From assembly GCF_003634695.1 (NCBI RefSeq), contig NZ_RBWV01000013.1, positions 186,001 through 250,000 on the forward strand: a DNA stretch of 64,000 nt, read 5' to 3'. The notes under the pieces are model-generated. The model had not been told where the DNA came from and made no database searches. It saw only the letters and a list, made by a program, of their open reading frames with translations. The translations under genes were made by a program, and so were the position numbers. Of this stretch, positions 49,136 to 57,445 are shown piece after piece (the stretch's first letter is position 1; every line of letters starts with the position of its first letter). Origin of the DNA: Motilibacter peucedani. Its GTDB lineage: Bacteria; Actinomycetota; Actinomycetes; Motilibacterales; Motilibacteraceae.

Positions 49136-51729
49136 CCGCACCGACCTCCCCGCCGGCGAGCTGGAGCGGCGCCTGGGTGGCCCGCGAGCTCGACGTCGCA
49201 CTCCGCACCTCCGCCTCGCCGCTCGGTCTCGAGCTGCCCGACCTGGTCGGGCTGGCGCTGCGGCGCAACCCGCGCCGCGCCCACCTGCTGGTCTCCCGCG
49301 TGCTCGGCAAGCACGTGCCCACCGACCCGAGGCTCGTCGACGCGAGCGCCCTGCTCCTGGGCCGGCTGGCGGGCCAGGTCCTCGGCGGTGAGGGGCTCGG
49401 CGGCGAGGTGCTCGGCGGGCGGCTCGATGACGGCGCGTGGCGAGAGGCGGGCGCGGCCCTGCGCGCCGGGCTGGCCGGCGACATCGGGCCCGTCGCCGCG
49501 CTGTGGCGCACGCTGCGCGCCGCCCCCGCGCCCGAGCTGCCCGGCGCCCTCGTGCTCGGCTACGCCGAGACGGCCACCGCGCTGGGCTCGGGCGTGGCCC
49601 GGGCCCTCGGTGCTCCCTACCTCTGCTCGACGCGGCGGGCGGTCCCCGGGCTGGAGCCCGTCGCCGGCTTCGAGGAGGAGCACAGCCACGCGACCTCCCA
49701 CCTGCTGCTCCCGGTCGACCCCGCGCTGCTCGCGGGCGCCGGCCCCCTCGTCCTCGTCGACGACGAGCTGTCGACCGGCCGCACCGCCCTGCACACGATC
49801 CGGGCGGTCCACGCGCTGCACCCGCGCGAGCGCTACGTCGTGGCCGCGCTGGTCGACCTGCGCTCCGAGGCCGACCGCCAGCACCTCCATGCCGAGGTGG
49901 AGGCGCTCGGCGCGCGGCTCGACGTCGTCTCGCTCGTGGCGGGCTCGGTCGAGATGGCGCCCGACGCCGCTGCGCGCGCCGCCGTGCTGCTCGGCCGCCT
50001 GCCCGCGCCAGCGAGGTCGGGCGCCTCGGAGCTCGGGGAGGCGGCGGCTGAGGCGGCGGCCGAAGTGGCCCTGCCCTGGCCCGACGTGCCCGAGTCCGGG
50101 CGCCACGGGCTCCTGCCCGTCGAGCGGGTCCGGCAGGAGGCGGCCGTAGCGGCCGCCGCCCAGGTCCTCGCTGCCCAGCTGGCCGGAGCTCCGGGCGCCG
50201 GGCCGGTGCTCGTGCTCGGCACCGAGGAGCTCATGGAGGTGCCGCTCGAGCTGGCCGCGGGGCTGGCCGAGCTGCTGCCCCGGCGCCGGGTGCTCTTCTC
50301 CACGACGACCCGCTCGCCGGTCCAGCCGGTCGACGCCGACGGCAGCGCGATCCGCACGGCGCTGTGCTTCGCCTCGCCCGAGGACGGCACCGACCGCTTC
50401 GCCTACAACGTCGAGGGCAGCGGCGCCGCGACCGTCGTCCTGGTGACCGACGCGGCGGCTGCGGGGCCGGGCCTGCACCGTCCCGACGGGCTGCTCGCCG
50501 CGCTGGCCGGCGCCTGCCCCGACGTGCGGCTGGCCGTGCTGCCGGTGCACCTGCCGCTGCCGGAGCCGCTGCGCGGTCCCGGCTTCGGGTCCTACGCCGC
50601 CGAGGAGGTCGGCTGGTTGCTCACCGACCTGTCCGGCGCGCGGCTCGAGGCGCCGGTCGAGGAGCGCGAGGAGGCCATCCAGTCCGGCGGGGCCCACTAC
50701 GCCGAGTCGCTCCCGGTCGAGTACGTCCCCTCGCCCGACTACCTCGAGCTGTTCGACCGGGCGCTCGAGGAGTCCGCGGAGCAGGTCGCGCGCGCCGTCG
50801 GCGTCGTGACCGAGCTCCTGCTGGCCGAGCGCGGCGGCGACCGGGTCGTGCTGGCCTCGCTGGCCCGGGCCGGCACGCCGGTCGGCGTCCTCGTGCGCCG
50901 GTGGGCGCGGGCCGTGCACGGCGCCGAGCTGCCGCACTACGCGGTGAGCATCGTGCGAGGCCGCGGCATCGACGAGGTCGCGCTGCGCTGGCTCGACCGC
51001 GAGCACGGCGCCGAGCGGGTGGTCTTCCTCGACGGCTGGACCGGCAAGGGTGCGATCGCGCGCGAGCTCACCGCGGCCCTCGCCTCGGTGGCGGCCTCCG
51101 GCGGCCCGCGCTTCGACCCCCGGCTCGCGGTGCTCGCCGACCCCGGCCGCTGCGTCGACACCTTCGGCACGCGGGAGGACTTCCTCATCCCCTCCGCCTG
51201 CCTGAACTCCACGGTCTCGGGCCTGGTCAGCCGCACGGTGCTCAACAGCTCGCTGCTGCGCGCCGGCCAGTTCCACGGCGCCAAGCCCTACCCCGAGCTC
51301 GCCGCGGCCGACGTGAGCGCCCGGTTCGTCGACGCCGTCAGCGAGCGCTTCGCCGACGAGGCCGCCGAGGTCTCGCAGACCTGGCCGGCGCTGGCCGCCT
51401 CCGAGCGCACCCCCGACTGGGGCGGCTGGGCCGCGGTCGAGCGCATCAGCGCCGACTACGGCATCGGCGACCCGACGCTCGTGAAGCCCGGCGTCGGCGA
51501 GACGACGCGGGTGCTGCTCCGACGCGTACCCTGGCGTGTCCTCGTCCGTCGCGGGGCAGCACCCGGGCTCGCCCACGTGCTGCTCCTGGCGGAGCAGCGG
51601 GGAGTGACGGTCGAGGAGGTCGAGGACGTGCCCTACAGCTGTGTGGGCTTGATTCACCCGCGCTACACCCGTGCGGCCACCGGCTCCGACGGGCGGGCCG
51701 CGGCGGGCGCGTCGGGAGCCCGGGCATGA
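49132..51729 (+). CDS. Four-domain PRTase-TRSP-StiP-PELOTA fusion of the Ter metabolite module
   Basis: This is an 865-aa protein. Domains in order: PRTase_2 (~1-275) with the PRPP loop LVLVDDELSTGRTALHTI near residue 205-222; TRSP (~345-500) with VLVLGTEELMEVPLELAAGL and FSTTTRSPVQPVDADGSAIR; a second PRTase-like domain (PRTase_1/StiP, ~500-780) with VVLASLARAGTPVGVLVRRW, HYAVSIVRGRGID and VVFLDGWTGKGAIARELTAA; PELOTA_1 (~795-850) with RVLVRRGAAPGLAHVLLLAE and YSCVGLIHPRYTR. These families co-occur in Ter operons and are proposed to build a nucleoside-like compound. Here they are one polypeptide, overlapping the CitE and HAD genes by 4 nt each. Confidence 0.88.
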   Translation: MTAPTSPPASWSGAWVARELDVALRTSASPLGLELPDLVGLALRRNPRRAHLLVSRVLGKHVPTDPRLVDASALLLGRLAGQVLGGEGLGGEVLGGRLDDGAWREAGAALRAGLAGDIGPVAALWRTLRAAPAPELPGALVLGYAETATALGSGVARALGAPYLCSTRRAVPGLEPVAGFEEEHSHATSHLLLPVDPALLAGAGPLVLVDDELSTGRTALHTIRAVHALHPRERYVVAALVDLRSEADRQHLHAEVEALGARLDVVSLVAGSVEMAPDAAARAAVLLGRLPAPARSGASELGEAAAEAAAEVALPWPDVPESGRHGLLPVERVRQEAAVAAAAQVLAAQLAGAPGAGPVLVLGTEELMEVPLELAAGLAELLPRRRVLFSTTTRSPVQPVDADGSAIRTALCFASPEDGTDRFAYNVEGSGAATVVLVTDAAAAGPGLHRPDGLLAALAGACPDVRLAVLPVHLPLPEPLRGPGFGSYAAEEVGWLLTDLSGARLEAPVEEREEAIQSGGAHYAESLPVEYVPSPDYLELFDRALEESAEQVARAVGVVTELLLAERGGDRVVLASLARAGTPVGVLVRRWARAVHGAELPHYAVSIVRGRGIDEVALRWLDREHGAERVVFLDGWTGKGAIARELTAALASVAASGGPRFDPRLAVLADPGRCVDTFGTREDFLIPSACLNSTVSGLVSRTVLNSSLLRAGQFHGAKPYPELAAADVSARFVDAVSERFADEAAEVSQTWPALAASERTPDWGGWAAVERISADYGIGDPTLVKPGVGETTRVLLRRVPWRVLVRRGAAPGLAHVLLLAEQRGVTVEEVEDVPYSCVGLIHPRYTRAATGSDGRAAAGASGARA

Positions 51730-52541
51730 CCGTCGTCGCAGCGGTCGACCTCGACCGCACCCTCATCTACAGCGGCCGCGCCCTGGCCCTGCCGGGCCCC
51801 GACTCGGCCGCGCCGCCGCTGATCGTCGGCGAGGTCTACCGCGGCGAGCCGATCTCGTTCCTCACCGCCGAGGCCGGCCGACTGCTCGTCGAGCTCGCCT
51901 ACGCCTCGACGCTGGTGCCGACCACCACGCGCACCCGCGAGCAGTACAGCCGCGTACGCCTGCCCGGCCCGCCGCCGCGCTACGCGATCTGCGCCAACGG
52001 CGGGCACCTGCTCATCGACGGCGTCACCGACCCGGCGTGGCGCGCCACGGTCGACGCGCGCCTGGCCGCCACCAGCGCACCCCTCGCCGAGGTGGCCGAG
52101 CACTTCCGCAAGGCGTGCGAGCGCTCGTTCGTCCGCAAGCGCCGGGTGGCTGAGGACCTCTTCTGCTACGCGGTGGTCGAGCGCGAGGAGCTGCCCTCGG
52201 GCTTCGTCACCGAGCTCGCCGGCTGGGCCGACGGGCAGGGCTGGAAGGTCTCGCTCCAGGGCCGCAAGCTCTACGTCGTCCCCAACGAGCTCACGAAGTC
52301 GGCCGCGGTCGCCGAGGTCGGGCGACAGTCCGGCGCGAGCCGCATCCTCGCGGCGGGCGACTCGCTCCTCGACGCCGAGATGCTGGCCTTCGCCGACCAG
52401 GGCGTCCGGCCCTCGCACGGCGAGCTGCACGACACCGGCTGGACCTCGCCCAAGGTCCACCTCACCGGCTCCTCCGGCGTCTTCGCCGGCGAGGACATCG
52501 CCCGCTGGCTGGTGGCCGAGGCCCTCCACTGGGCGGGCTGA
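51726..52541 (+). CDS. HAD-family phosphatase of the Ter metabolite module
   Basis: This is a 271-aa protein. HAD motif I VDLDRTLIYS gives nucleophile Asp8 and Asp10. The Cof-type cap lies between motifs (REQYSRVRLPGPPPRYAICA, NGGHLLIDGV). Motif III Lys is in NELTKSAAVAEV, and motif IV in RILAAGDSLLDAEMLAFADQ. It probably removes a phosphate from the intermediate made by the PRTases. Last gene of a coupled CitE/PRTase/HAD operon; the ATP-grasp enzyme that often accompanies this set is not found in the window. Confidence 0.9.
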   Translation: MTVVAAVDLDRTLIYSGRALALPGPDSAAPPLIVGEVYRGEPISFLTAEAGRLLVELAYASTLVPTTTRTREQYSRVRLPGPPPRYAICANGGHLLIDGVTDPAWRATVDARLAATSAPLAEVAEHFRKACERSFVRKRRVAEDLFCYAVVEREELPSGFVTELAGWADGQGWKVSLQGRKLYVVPNELTKSAAVAEVGRQSGASRILAAGDSLLDAEMLAFADQGVRPSHGELHDTGWTSPKVHLTGSSGVFAGEDIARWLVAEALHWAG

Positions 52542-52558
52542 GCGCGCCCAAGCACCGC

Positions 52559-52652
52559 CGATGTTGATCGGCTGAGGCGATCAACCTCGTGCGGGGCCTA
52601 GCAACTTGAGTCGGCCTCGCACGAGTTCGATCGGCCAGGGCGATCAACATCG
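52559..52652. repeat. REP-like nested palindrome between convergent genes
   Basis: Outer arms CGATGTTGATCG (52559-52570) and CGATCAACATCG (52641-52652) are perfectly complementary. Inner arms CTCGTGCGGGGCC (52586-52598) and GGCCTCGCACGAG (52613-52625) pair with one G-U and a 14-nt loop. In addition GATCGGCTGAGGCGATCAAC and GATCGGCCAGGGCGATCAAC are 20-bp near-identical direct copies, the first itself a hairpin. Probably a repetitive extragenic palindrome acting as a two-way terminator. Confidence 0.7.
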
Positions 52653-52660
52653 CCGCGGGG

Positions 52661-53875
52661 TCAGCGCCAGTCGCGCTCGGTGAGGAAGGTGCGCAGCCGC
52701 CCGATCGCGTCGACGAGCTGCTCGGCGCGCGGCAGGGTGACGATGCGGATGTGGTCGGGGCGCGGCCAGTTGAAGCCAGTGCCCTGCACGACGAGCACGT
52801 GCTGCTGCTCGAGCAGGTCGAGGATGAAGCGGCGGTCGTCGGCGACCGGGTAGACCTCCGGGTCCAGCCGCGGGAAGCAGTAGAGGGCGCCGGTGGGCTT
52901 CACGCAGCTCACGCCCGGGATGTCGTTGAGCAGCGACCAGGCGATGTCGCGCTGCTCAGCCAGCCGGCCGCCGGGGAGCACCAGGTCACGGATGCTCTGC
53001 CGCCCGCCGAGCGCGGCCTGGATGACGTGCTGGGCCGGCACGTTGGCGCACAGGCGCATGTTGGCGAGCATGTCGAGGCCCTCGATGTAGCTCGCCGCGT
53101 GCTTCTTCGGCCCGCTGACGATCATCCAGCCGGAGCGGAACCCGGCGACGCGGTAGGCCTTCGACAGCCCGTTGAACGTCAGGCACAGCAGGTCGGGCGC
53201 GAGCGACGCGGTCGAGAGGTGCTCCGCGTCGTCGTAGAGCACCTTGTCGTAGATCTCGTCCGACATCACCAGCAGGCCGTGGTGGCGCGCGACCTCCACG
53301 ACCTCCTCGAGCACCGAGCGGCCGTAGACGGCACCGGTCGGGTTGTTGGGGTTGATGACGACGACGGCCTTCGTGCGCGAGGTGACCTTGGAGCGCAGGT
53401 CCTCGACGTCGGGCGCCCAGCCCTGCGACTCGTCGCACAGGTAGTGCACGGCCGTGCCGCCGGCCAGGCTGACCGCGGCGGTCCAGAGCGGGTAGTCGGG
53501 GGAGGGGACGAGGACCTCGTCGCCGTTGTCGAGCAGCCCCTGCAGCGCCATGACGATGAGCTCGCTGACCCCGTTGCCGAGGTAGACGTCCTCGACGTCG
53601 ACGCCGGCGATCGACTTCTGCTCGGCGTACTGCACGACCGCGCGCCGCGCCGAGAGAAGGCCCTTGCTGTCGCTGTAGCCCTGCGCGCGCGGCAGGTTGG
53701 CGATCATGTCCTCGAGGAGCTCGTCGGGCGCCTCGAAGCCGAACGGCGCCGGGTTGCCGATGTTGAGCTTGAGGATGCGGTGCCCTGCCTGCTCCAGCTC
53801 GCGGGCCCGGCTGAGTGCGGGGCCCCGGACGTCGTAGAGGACATCGGCGAGCTTGGCGGACTGGGTGAACTCCAT
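52661..53875 (-). CDS. alaA: Alanine aminotransferase AlaA (PLP-dependent class I/II)
   Basis: This is a 404-aa protein from ATG 53875 with GGAGG upstream. Start EFTQSAKLADVLYDVRGPAL, then LKLNIGNPAPFGFEAPDELL and QGYSDSKGLLSARRAVVQYA closely follow Escherichia coli AlaA. Cofactor-binding blocks: VINPNNPTGAVY, SDEIYDKVLYDD, and Lys in FNGLSKAYRVAGFRSGWMI near residue 240. Transfers amino groups between glutamate and pyruvate (alanine synthesis). Length matches the family. Converges on the HAD gene across a REP-like element. Confidence 0.95.
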   Translation of the reverse strand: MEFTQSAKLADVLYDVRGPALSRARELEQAGHRILKLNIGNPAPFGFEAPDELLEDMIANLPRAQGYSDSKGLLSARRAVVQYAEQKSIAGVDVEDVYLGNGVSELIVMALQGLLDNGDEVLVPSPDYPLWTAAVSLAGGTAVHYLCDESQGWAPDVEDLRSKVTSRTKAVVVINPNNPTGAVYGRSVLEEVVEVARHHGLLVMSDEIYDKVLYDDAEHLSTASLAPDLLCLTFNGLSKAYRVAGFRSGWMIVSGPKKHAASYIEGLDMLANMRLCANVPAQHVIQAALGGRQSIRDLVLPGGRLAEQRDIAWSLLNDIPGVSCVKPTGALYCFPRLDPEVYPVADDRRFILDLLEQQHVLVVQGTGFNWPRPDHIRIVTLPRAEQLVDAIGRLRTFLTERDWR

Positions 53876-53943
53876 GCCTCCGATCGTCGCATCCCGCCCC
53901 TCGCCCCGTCGCGCGCCTTTCCGGCGCGTCTGCGGCGACCCGT

Positions 53944-55407
53944 TCAGCGCACGCGCAGGGGAGCCGAGCCGGGCGCGTACCCGGCCGCCCGTGCGACCAC
54001 GGTCGTCGTCCCGGCCGGCGTACGCGGCACGACGAGCCGCGCCCGGCCGCCGCGCCCGGTCACCGCGGTCCGCGGGCCGACACGCACGGTCGCGCCGGCG
54101 ACCGGCACGCCGGCGTCGGTCACCGAGACGGTGACGGCGCGGCGGCGGGCCGTCGTCGCCAGCGACGACGGCGACACGGTGACCGTGAGCGCCTCGAGGA
54201 TGCGCGTCGTGCGGATCTGGCTGTGCACGCCGTCGGCCGCCGAGTTGACCACGACGTCGAGCGGGCCGAGCGAGCCGTCGCCGGCCGTACGCGTGGGTGA
54301 CCACCCGCCCGGTGCGGCCACCGCGCGCACCGCGCCGAAGGCCGTCACCGCAGGGTTCGTGCGCGCCGCGTAGACCGTGGGGCCCTCCACCCACCAGACC
54401 CACAGCCGCCCGCCGGGCGCGGGGCTCAGCCCGACGTACTGCACCGCGCCGCGGCGCGGCAGGCTCAGCGTGCGGCCGGACACGACGTCCCACAGCACGA
54501 GGCGGTGGGCGCTGGGGTAGCCGGAGGCGTACGCGGCCCACACCCCGCCGCCCACGCGGCCGGCCACCGCGACCCGCTGCCCCGGGTTCACCGACTCCCG
54601 CGCCCCCTGGAAGGCCACGGTCGACAGCGGCGCCGGAGCGGTCGGCGCGCCGACGGTGGGCCAGACCTGCGCAGCGCGGACCCCCTCGTTGGCCTCGTCG
54701 CGCGCTGCGTACCAGACCGCGTAGGCGTTGCCCGTGAGCGGGTCCTTGGCGAGGTTGACCTGCTGCGCCTCGACCGTGCCGGCGACCTCCTCGTCGGGCG
54801 CGGCCGCGGGCACCGCCGGGTCGATGCCGTGGTGGACCGTGACGTGGTCGGTGCTGCTCGCCGCGAGCGCCACCACCGGCGAGCCCGTGCCGTCGTCGAC
54901 AGCGCCCAGGCCGTAGGCGCCGTAGGCGTCGTGCGTCTGCGTGAGGGACCCGGCGCCCAGCGACCACGACGTCGCGTCGGGCGCCTGCGCGTACGCCATC
55001 GGTCCGGTGTAGGGGTCGTTCGTGTCGAGCGATCGCAGCCCGCCGAAGACGACCGTCGGCACGCCCGCGAGCGTGAGGACGCTCGGGTCGGTGACGTCGG
55101 ACCACGTGGCCACGGTGCCGATGGCGCCGGCCGGCCGGCCGAGCCGGTCGAGCACCCGGGTGTGCAGCGACTCGCTGGTCGGGCTGGTCGTCTGCGCCCA
55201 GGCGGTGACCAGCTGCTGGCCCCACCGGGCCACGGACGGCTCGGCGCTGAGGCCCACGCCCTCACCGGTCGACAGCTGCGTCCACGGTGATCGCACGGCA
55301 GCTGAGGCCGGGGCAGCGGCGGCCAGGCCGGTCGCGCTCACGGCGGTCACCGCGGTCGCGACGGCGGCGGCTGCACCCAGCCGGCGCGCACGGGTGGGCT
55401 TGGTCAT
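53944..55407 (-). CDS. Secreted propeller-like protein with C-terminal Ig-like domain
   Basis: This is a 487-aa protein with a Tat/Sec-like signal peptide (TRARRLGAAAAVATAVTAVS, cleavage near AASA). The body has repeated beta-strand units with Trp and Asp turns (VARWGQQLVTAWAQTTSPTS, GNAYAVWYAARDEANEGVRA, GGVWAAYASGYPSAHRLVLW, GRLWVWWVEGPTVYAARTNP), suggestive of a beta-propeller. The last ~85 residues form an Ig-like or carboxypeptidase-regulatory-like fold (TVSPSSLATTARRRAVTVSV, AGTTTVVARAAGYAPGSAPL). No catalytic motif recognised. Same direction as alaA, 68 bp upstream. Confidence 0.75.
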   Translation of the reverse strand: MTKPTRARRLGAAAAVATAVTAVSATGLAAAAPASAAVRSPWTQLSTGEGVGLSAEPSVARWGQQLVTAWAQTTSPTSESLHTRVLDRLGRPAGAIGTVATWSDVTDPSVLTLAGVPTVVFGGLRSLDTNDPYTGPMAYAQAPDATSWSLGAGSLTQTHDAYGAYGLGAVDDGTGSPVVALAASSTDHVTVHHGIDPAVPAAAPDEEVAGTVEAQQVNLAKDPLTGNAYAVWYAARDEANEGVRAAQVWPTVGAPTAPAPLSTVAFQGARESVNPGQRVAVAGRVGGGVWAAYASGYPSAHRLVLWDVVSGRTLSLPRRGAVQYVGLSPAPGGRLWVWWVEGPTVYAARTNPAVTAFGAVRAVAAPGGWSPTRTAGDGSLGPLDVVVNSAADGVHSQIRTTRILEALTVTVSPSSLATTARRRAVTVSVTDAGVPVAGATVRVGPRTAVTGRGGRARLVVPRTPAGTTTVVARAAGYAPGSAPLRVR

Positions 55408-55510
55408 GGTCGCGGACTCCCTCGTTCGCGAGCCACTGCTGACCAGTGGCCCTGCGCCATGTCGAAGAGCGCGCCCAGCCTGCTCTGATACGTCCGGCGA
55501 CGCCAGCGGT

Positions 55511-55741
55511 TCAGTCGTTCTTCTTCTTGTCCTTCTTCCCGATGCTGGGGAAGCGCTTCTTCACCGCGGCCCGCACCTTCTTCTGCTCCTCCGGCGTGCC
55601 GTTCTGGGCGACGCGTGCGAGGGCGTTGCGGGCGTGCGACTTGTCGGGGATCGGGTACTTGCGCTTCCCCGGCAGCGCGAACGACTTCTTGCTGAGCTTC
55701 TTCTTGTCCTTGCTCGTGAGCTCCTCGGCCATGCCCGACAC
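55511..55741 (-). CDS. Small basic protein, DUF6582 family
   Basis: This is a 76-aa Lys-rich protein: LTSKDKKKLSKKSFALPGKR, KYPIPDKSHARNALARVAQN, GTPEEQKKVRAAVKKRFPSI, tail GKKDKKKND. The F(A/V)LPGKRKYPI.D..HARNAL.R core is shared by a family of small phage- and host-encoded proteins (DUF6582). Role unknown; strong positive charge suggests nucleic acid binding. The alternative ATG at 55732 is equally plausible as a start. GAGGAG is not obvious upstream. Confidence 0.8.
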   Translation of the reverse strand: MSGMAEELTSKDKKKLSKKSFALPGKRKYPIPDKSHARNALARVAQNGTPEEQKKVRAAVKKRFPSIGKKDKKKND

Positions 55742-55894
55742 CTTCCCGCGACGCGGGGGACGTACGCGGGAGCGGGGGTGCTGCCTCTACTCCGACGAGG
55801 GTGACGACACCACCGCGTCCGTGTGCCCAGCCTGCTGGGCCGGCCGGCGCAGGCGCGCTCTACTGGAGGCACGGCACGAGGTCAGGAGGCTGTC

Positions 55895-56029
55895 ATGTGG
55901 GTCGTCATCGAGCGATCGAGCGGCCAGGTGGTGCGCGTGACGCGCGAGGAGTCGGTCGCCCGGCGCTACGCACCGGGCGAGGTCTACGAGGTGCTGGCTA
56001 CTGCTGCTGGGCAGCCAGCCGCGAGTTGA
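55895..56029 (+). CDS. Possible 44-aa small protein
   Basis: ATG 55895 is preceded by CAGGAGG at ideal spacing. Translation starts MWVVIERSSGQVVRVTREES and continues VARRYAPGEVYEVLATAAGQ, a plausible compact beta-alpha-beta peptide. It overlaps the 3' end of the first AIM24 gene (opposite strand) by 32 bp. No homologue is known to me; the ribosome site and codon pattern are the main support. Confidence 0.5.
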   Translation: MWVVIERSSGQVVRVTREESVARRYAPGEVYEVLATAAGQPAAS

Positions 56030-56744
56030 CGACCTGCTGGATGTGGGTCATGCCGGGCACGCCGAGCCCGACCACCTGCTGCTCGACCTGGCGCAGGTAG
56101 GCCGGGTCGACCCGCGGCTTCTCGGTCGACTGGAGCAGCACGGTGCCCTCGCCGGTGAAGTCGAACTGGCGCTCCTCGCCCGACTCCGCGCCCAGCACCC
56201 GGTGGGCCATCGCGCCGAGGAACCCCTGCATCCAGCCGGTGTCGTAGTGGTGGCACGGCGACGGGCAGTCGGCCCAGCCGAGCAGCGCCTCGGGGTCGAC
56301 CCGCATCGGCGGCTCGGCGAAGATGACAGGCCCGTTCGACGACGCGAGGAACTTGCCGGTGCCGATGAGCGTGAGGTAGCCCGGCACGATCGACTGCTTG
56401 AGCTCGAGGCCCGAGTCGAAGCCCAGCAGGTTCGAGGCCTTGATGGTCAGGTTGCCGGCGTCGAGGTCGTAGGAGTTGATGTCGAAGCCCCGGTCGCCGA
56501 TCACGACCTTGCCCTGCCCCTGCGTGACCACCCACTGCTGCGCGTAGAGCGGCGAGGAGAACTGCGAGGCCACCATCGCGCTGAGCGAGGTCTGGGCGAG
56601 CCCGTCGAACTTCACCTGGCCGTAGTAGGCGATCATCGCGCCCTTGCGCAGGAACCACGGCTGGCGCAGGTCGATGGCGAAGGCGTAGGGGTTGACGTTG
56701 TCGTCGCTCGGCAGCGTCGACGGGTTGAGGATCGTCGGTGGCAC
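55998..56744 (-). CDS. AIM24 family protein (third of three tandem genes)
   Basis: This is a 248-aa protein from GTG 56744 with GAGGAGGAA upstream. Beta-rich AIM24 fold: WFLRKGAMIAYYGQVKFDGL, VVTQGQGKVVIGDRGFDINS, YDLDAGNLTIKASNLLGFDS and a DFTGEGTVLLQSTEK end with the G.G.V.LQS turn. Compared with its neighbours it carries an insert with CPSPCHH around residue 160-165 (two Cys, two His), a possible metal site. AIM24 proteins (TraT-like, DUF124) have unknown biochemical function. 14 bp after the second AIM24 gene. Confidence 0.9.
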   Translation of the reverse strand: MPPTILNPSTLPSDDNVNPYAFAIDLRQPWFLRKGAMIAYYGQVKFDGLAQTSLSAMVASQFSSPLYAQQWVVTQGQGKVVIGDRGFDINSYDLDAGNLTIKASNLLGFDSGLELKQSIVPGYLTLIGTGKFLASSNGPVIFAEPPMRVDPEALLGWADCPSPCHHYDTGWMQGFLGAMAHRVLGAESGEERQFDFTGEGTVLLQSTEKPRVDPAYLRQVEQQVVGLGVPGMTHIQQVVNSRLAAQQQ

Positions 56745-56758
56745 AGCGGGTTCCTCCC

Positions 56759-57442
56759 TCAGAGCTTCTGCTCGGACGCCTGCACGAGCACGGTGCCCGA
56801 GCCCGACACCTTGAGCTGGACCGCCTCGCCAGAGCCCTTGCCGACGGCGTCGCGCCAGCCGAGCTTGGCCCCGACCTCGACGGTGAGCTGGCCGAGCGCC
56901 GCGACGTAGGCCTGCGGGTCGACGGCCACCTGCTTCGACGGGTCGACCTGGATGGCGATGGTGCCGCCGTGCGAGAGCACGGCGACGGAGCCGTTGCCCG
57001 ACAGCTGGGTCGTGAACATGCCCTGCCCCGAGGCGAGTCCCGAGACCGCGCCCCGGATGCCGCCGCCGCCGATCTGGACCGTCGAGGACTGCAGGGACGA
57101 GTCGTGGACGAGCAGCCGGTCGGCCTCGACCTGCAGCTGCTGGCCCGCCAGCTCCAGCACCGTGACGTGCGCCCCGCGGAAGCCGTACCAGACCTCGCCC
57201 GAGCCCACCGCCTGCATCATCGCCTCGTGCTCACCGGCGGCACGCTGCACGAGCTGGCCGGCGAGGCCGCCGAAGCCCCCCATCGCGCCACCGAGACCGC
57301 CCATGCCGCCGCCGGCGCCCGGGACGCCGTGGGGCACGAAGTTGACGGTGCCCTTGTAGGCGAGCATGGCGCCGCGCCGGGCGATCACCGGCTGGCCGAG
57401 CGCGACCTTGACGACCTTGCTGTTGATCTTCTCGTAGGCCAC
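56759..57442 (-). CDS. AIM24 family protein (second of three tandem genes)
   Basis: This is a 227-aa protein from GTG 57442, 3 bp after the previous AIM24 stop. Contains VVKVALGQPVIARRGAMLAY, KGTVNFVP, a Gly/Met-rich insert GAGGGMGGLGGAMGGFGGLA near residues 40-62, then AHVTVLELAGQQLQVEADRL, LSGNGSVAVLSHGGTIAIQV and LKVSGSGTVLVQASE. The Gly-rich loop is unusual and could mediate self-association. Paralogue of both neighbours. Confidence 0.9.
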   Translation of the reverse strand: MAYEKINSKVVKVALGQPVIARRGAMLAYKGTVNFVPHGVPGAGGGMGGLGGAMGGFGGLAGQLVQRAAGEHEAMMQAVGSGEVWYGFRGAHVTVLELAGQQLQVEADRLLVHDSSLQSSTVQIGGGGIRGAVSGLASGQGMFTTQLSGNGSVAVLSHGGTIAIQVDPSKQVAVDPQAYVAALGQLTVEVGAKLGWRDAVGKGSGEAVQLKVSGSGTVLVQASEQKL

Positions 57443-57445
57443 CGG

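Noticed and set aside
48997-51657. 886-codon open frame on the - strand
   Set aside because: Antisense to the PRTase/TRSP/PELOTA fusion; composition typical of a shadow frame.
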